The position numbers and the translations under genes are program-made. Below, piece after piece: positions 5,725-7,057 of a DNA stretch of 7,057 nt (the stretch's first letter is position 1; every line of letters starts with the position of its first letter). This DNA comes from Roseomonas sp. (lineage in GTDB: Bacteria > Pseudomonadota > Alphaproteobacteria > Acetobacterales > Acetobacteraceae), in contig JADCFR010000207.1 of assembly GCA_020249415.1 (NCBI GenBank), positions 1 to 7,057 on the forward strand, read 5' to 3'. The notes beneath the pieces are model-generated. The model saw only the letters and a list, made by a program, of their open reading frames with translations, was not told the origin of the DNA and ran no database searches.

Positions 5725-7057
5725 ATGGCAGCGCCCAAGCTTTCTGATGTTCTGGCAAATGTCTTCGCGCAGGAAGGCTGCGATACGCTTTTCACCCTGA
5801 TGGGTGATGCGAATATGTATTGGACCGAGGCAATGCAGCGCCAGCCGGGGATGAATATCATCCATGCGCGGCATGAACATTGCGCCGTTGCGATGGCGGA
5901 TGCTTATGCGCGCGCCACCGGCAAGGTGGGTGTCGCTTCCACCACCTGCGGGCCAGGCTTTACGCAAATCATGACCGGGCTTGCCATTGCCGCGCGCGCC
6001 AATACGCCGATGGTGGTGTTTGCGGGGGATTCCCCCATCGCCGCACCCTATTACATCCAGCAGATTGATATGGCGCCGCTCACGCAGGCAACGGGCGCGC
6101 ATCATATCTCGGTGAAGACCATGGATCGCGCGCTCGATAATGTGCGCGAAGCCTCTCACTTTGCCGCACTGGAACGCCGCCCGGTCGTGATCAGCATTCC
6201 GATGGACCTGCAAAAACAGGCCTATCCGCATATGGTGGATTACATTCCCTCGGCGGATTATCTGCCCGCGGCGCAGCGCCCGCAGCCCGATCCGACGCTG
6301 GTTGAAAAGCTGGTCGAGATGATCGCGGCATCCGAAAAGCCGATCATTATCGCCGGCCGTGGCGCCAAGCTTTCCAAGGCGCGCGAAGCGATTGAGGAAA
6401 TGGCGGAAGCCATGGGCGCGCTGCTCACCACATCGCTGCAAGCCAAGGGGCTGTTTACGGGCAATCGCTTCGCCATGGATATCTCCGGCGCCTATGCGAG
6501 CGACTTCGCCCGCGAACGCTTTGCCGAGGCTGATCTGGTGATCGGCATCGGCGTTGGGCTTGGCGCCTATACGACCGAAAGCGGTTACCTCTATCCCGGC
6601 GCGCAGACGGTGCAGATTGATATCGGCCCGCGCGGGCTATGGCAGGGGCTGCGGACCGCTGATTTGCATATCCGCGCCGATGCCAAGGCAGCGGCGGAGG
6701 CGGTGACGGCGGCGATCAAGCGCCAAAATGCAGGCGGCAAGCGCTTCCGCAGTGACGCGCTGGCCGCGCTGATTGCCGCCGATGTGCCGGACCGCAAGGA
6801 ATTTACCATCGCGCCCGGCACGGTTGATCCGCGCAAGGCGATCATGGAATTGGATGCGGTGGTGCCCAAGGATTGGGATGTGGTGATTGGCGGCGGCCAT
6901 TACCTTGGCTTTGCCATGACCTATCTGAAGGGCCGCGCTGCCGAACGATATCATGTGGTGAGCGATTTCGGCGCCATCGGCAATGGCCTGCCGGCGGCGA
7001 TTGGCGTCGCCGCCGCGCGCAAGGATGGCAAGGTGCTGCTGATTGAAGGCGATGGCA
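5725..7057 (+). CDS. Thiamine-diphosphate-dependent enzyme (acetolactate synthase-like), 3' end outside window
   Basis: The frame is open from ATG 5725 to the window end: 444 codons of a family that usually has 540–600 residues. The N-terminal ThDP (PYR) domain contains ARHEHCAVAMADAYARATG with Glu51, the expected cofactor-activating glutamate, and CGPGFTQIMTGLAIA (75–89). The central Rossmann-like domain (about 190–320) contains KPIIIAGRGAKLSKA and FAEADLVIGIGVGLG. The C-terminal PP domain begins near 385 (VVIGGGHYLGFAM, then FGAIGNGLPAAIGVAAA) and the sequence stops at IEGDG, the first residues of the GDG…N Mg-ThDP motif (Gly442-Asp443-Gly444). Such enzymes ligate, decarboxylate or cleave 2-oxoacids or 2-hydroxyacyl compounds. 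The substrate cannot be told from this part: acetolactate synthase, benzoylformate decarboxylase, sulfoacetaldehyde acetyltransferase and oxalyl-CoA decarboxylase relatives share these motifs. Cys75 replaces the more common Ser in 'SGPG'. It is preceded by a CoxG-family gene at a 2-base gap. Confidence 0.9.
   Translation, partial: MAAPKLSDVLANVFAQEGCDTLFTLMGDANMYWTEAMQRQPGMNIIHARHEHCAVAMADAYARATGKVGVASTTCGPGFTQIMTGLAIAARANTPMVVFAGDSPIAAPYYIQQIDMAPLTQATGAHHISVKTMDRALDNVREASHFAALERRPVVISIPMDLQKQAYPHMVDYIPSADYLPAAQRPQPDPTLVEKLVEMIAASEKPIIIAGRGAKLSKAREAIEEMAEAMGALLTTSLQAKGLFTGNRFAMDISGAYASDFARERFAEADLVIGIGVGLGAYTTESGYLYPGAQTVQIDIGPRGLWQGLRTADLHIRADAKAAAEAVTAAIKRQNAGGKRFRSDALAALIAADVPDRKEFTIAPGTVDPRKAIMELDAVVPKDWDVVIGGGHYLGFAMTYLKGRAAERYHVVSDFGAIGNGLPAAIGVAAARKDGKVLLIEGDG

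Noticed and set aside
5296..6441. Long open frame on the minus strand (381 codons) across coxG and the ThDP gene
   Set aside because: Its translation is low-complexity, rich in His, Arg, Gly and Ala, with no family motif, and it lies antisense to two well-supported genes. Such frames are common in GC-rich DNA.

Overview
The window is a GC-rich, tightly packed bacterial segment with every gene on the + strand. Five things point to an alphaproteobacterium, probably Rhodospirillales and perhaps Acetobacteraceae: the base composition, the gene order ileS–lspA–DUF3035-type lipoprotein–M16 peptidase–M16 peptidase, an 'RRQTLASAAAL…ALAQ'-style export signal, a CoxG-family gene, and a GC-rich hairpin repeat at the lspA start. 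This placement is inferred from gene order and style, not from a database match.

Positions 1–5010 look like one operon. The 3' part of ileS (isoleucyl-tRNA synthetase) ends in TAATG, which shares one base with the start of lspA (lipoprotein signal peptidase). lspA overlaps a small lipoprotein gene by 4 bases (ATGA). A 48-base gap follows, then two M16 metallopeptidase-fold genes that again overlap by 4 bases (ATGA). Apart from ileS, the theme is the cell envelope: LspA matures lipoproteins, the next gene encodes a lipoprotein of the DUF3035/BamF type, and the M16 pair looks like a periplasmic heterodimeric protease. The first M16 subunit carries the zinc site (HFLEH). The second has lost it but keeps the C-terminal Arg/Tyr pair that the first lacks.

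Positions 5011–5089 are an intergenic gap with two GC-rich hairpins, probably the end of the first unit. A second two-gene unit follows: a CoxG-family (SRPBCC) protein with a Pro/Ala-rich linker and an amphipathic C-terminus, then, 2 bases later, a thiamine-diphosphate enzyme of the acetolactate synthase/benzoylformate decarboxylase superfamily. That last gene is cut by the window end exactly at its GDG cofactor motif. No CO-dehydrogenase genes (coxL, coxM, coxS) are visible, so this coxG is separated from its usual partners within the window.

I see no tRNA, rRNA, CRISPR array, transposase or att site. The items most worth a second look are a double-hairpin repeat that forms the N-terminal codons of lspA, the split active site and one-sided export signal of the M16 pair, and the CoxG–ThDP enzyme pairing.
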